64,000 nucleotides of DNA, from NCBI GenBank assembly GCA_034359265.1, contig CP136896.1, positions 9,393,501-9,457,500 on the forward strand, written 5' to 3'. The stretch is from Canna indica (taxonomy: Eukaryota > Streptophyta > Magnoliopsida > Zingiberales > Cannaceae). Positions within the stretch are counted from its first letter, which is position 1. The number at the start of each line of letters is the position of its first letter. A program made the position numbers and the translations under genes. The notes beneath the pieces were generated by a model. That model was not told the DNA's origin. It made no database searches and saw only the letters and a list, made by a program, of their open reading frames with translations. Shown here one piece after another: positions 62,581 to 64,000 of the stretch.

Positions 62581-64000
62581 TTTGTGAGTATATTATTATA
62601 TCTACGTTTTATAATCACCGTATTATAAAACTAATTTTATGTTTTTTTTTATAAAAAAAATCTGAACCAACGTAGTTGAATGCTCACATAAATATATCAA
62701 TTTTAGGAGAAAAAAATGCTAGATTCAAACTATTTTCGATCCTCTCCAATCCACCGTTCAAAGTAATGTCGTGCAAGAAAGCGAATTATTTTTTAGAAAT
62801 TAGATAATCCCACGTTTCCGTGAAGCTGGCTCAATCACATCTACAGCTGATCTGAATAGAATGAATTGAATTGGATTAAATGAGCTGGTTGGATCAACTA
62901 GCAGAGACGTAGACATCTGAAAAGGACAATTCTGCCCTTCGATAGTCAATCATATTTTGGACGAGCATATATGCATCGTGCATCATGCATCATGGTGGGG
63001 AACGGGATCCCTCACCAACACAATTTGCACAGTATCTAATCAATTTGCATAGTATTTAATACTATCTTATTAAATAATTGCGCCTCTCTTATAAGACAAT
63101 CAAATTGAAGTCGTCCGGATTCAATGCAGTGGTCCTTGTTATTGCCGATTAGAGGTGAAGTTCGAATACTTTATATTTTGTGTGATATCCGAATTTTACC
63201 TTGCACAAAATTAGTTCCAAGTTTAGGATCCGAATCATTTTCTATTGAGATCTAAAATCGAACTCTACCCAAAACTTATGGTAGTACATGTTCCAAATAC
63301 CTTGCTAGAATCCGTATATTTCTTCTTCCAAAATTTATGCTACACCGAGTTTTGAGTATCATGTTGAGACTTTTTTTCTTATATATAATAATTTAATAAA
63401 TAAATAAATAAGCCTAAAAATATAAAATTCAGACTTACCAATACATAATATAGAATACCGAATGAACGAGTTTCAGATATTGGTCATAGTGGATAATTTT
63501 AAATCGTGCAAACTATATTACACTTGATTTCATATACCAGTTTCGATTTCAGGTACTCGATATGTTGCAACAATGCAACATAATCACTTTTAATCGATTT
63601 CTTAATTTTTGTCTAGACCATACTTGAATTTAATTTAGATCTATTTAAAATCTATCCGATTAGATAAGTTCCAATCGGTTCGAAATGAGAAGAATCATCG
63701 TAATTAATTTTAATGGTACCTATATATGGTGGAATCATTTGATGATTGAACAAGATCATGGACAATGCCCTCAATGATTAATGTTTGTGAATAGTTGACA
63801 AAAAATGCCAAGATTTGATTCACCATGCTTTGTGGGGATGAATTGCCTAATCTGAGTTGAAAAGATTAAATCATCAAGACATTTGTCTTCATTCTGAAGC
63901 TTTAATTATACGTCTCAACTCTCTATTCTGGAGCAACATTACGACTCATTAAAGACCACAACATTCCAAATTTCGTGATTGAAGCATATTCTAGGTTAAC
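62581..64000. other. AT-rich intergenic end of the window
   Basis: No ORF or repeat of note. Overlapping GCATCATGCATCATG words occur near 62971-62995. Nothing else can be supported. Confidence 0.4.

Overview
This 64 kb window is nuclear DNA from a flowering plant. The evidence is multi-exon genes with GT-AG introns, a CYP704-type cytochrome P450, an MIT-AAA ATPase of plant type, and dense plant transposons: PIF/Harbinger, Mutator/FAR1, hAT, CACTA, L1-type LINEs with DUF4283 ORF1s, and LTR elements primed by initiator tRNA-Met. A non-grass monocot would fit, but the sequence alone does not prove it. No bacterial, organellar, rRNA, canonical tRNA or CRISPR feature was seen. Gene density is low: two host genes with continuous reading frames, one clearly dead host gene, and the rest transposons nested in one another.

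Layout. Positions 1-9.2 kb hold a decayed Ulp1-protease gene (+) and a FAR1/MULE transposase relic (-) in convergent orientation. A PIF/Harbinger element (864-4650) with both of its usual genes is inserted in the Ulp1 gene. Positions 9.7-15.96 kb hold an old LINE scrap and a nearly full-length LINE (-) bounded by a 16-bp target duplication. A Tourist-like MITE lies at 16.4-17.0 kb. Positions 17.29-26.30 kb hold a five-exon conserved plant gene (+, 812 aa, unnamed). Its 6.2-kb last intron contains a TRIM-like LTR element, which in turn is split by a 3.9-kb hAT element with a perfect 8-bp duplication. Positions 26.95-31.36 kb hold a convergent eleven-exon spastin-like MIT-AAA ATPase gene (-) that seems to have lost its linker exons and carries a frameshift at its C terminus.

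Positions 31.4-38 kb are AT-rich repeats: a CCGAAC-rich element with tRNA-like boxes, a tandem duplication with a 16-bp palindrome, a long inverted repeat and a decayed ~0.5-kb tandem duplication. Positions 38.0-43.8 kb hold a Copia gag fragment next to a second LINE (-) with its own 17-bp duplication. Positions 44.76-52.76 kb hold a CYP704-like P450 pseudogene (+) split inside an exon by a 6-kb gag-only Gypsy-type element with 2.15-2.2-kb LTRs. Positions 53.26-58.68 kb hold a CACTA-ended element containing a Pack-MULE (55917-58237) with a perfect 9-bp duplication and a captured glycosyltransferase piece. The last 5 kb is AT-rich and contains a MITE (62045-62580) whose ends match the Harbinger element at the start of the window.

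I found no new multigene system. The best leads are (1) the 16-copy AGAACA/TGTTCT array and stacked hairpins inside the hAT element, (2) an exon-derived 19-bp repeat serving as a splice acceptor at the deletion-like junction of the AAA gene, (3) the autonomous Harbinger and matching MITE pair, and (4) the UGT-carrying Pack-MULE nested in a CACTA element.
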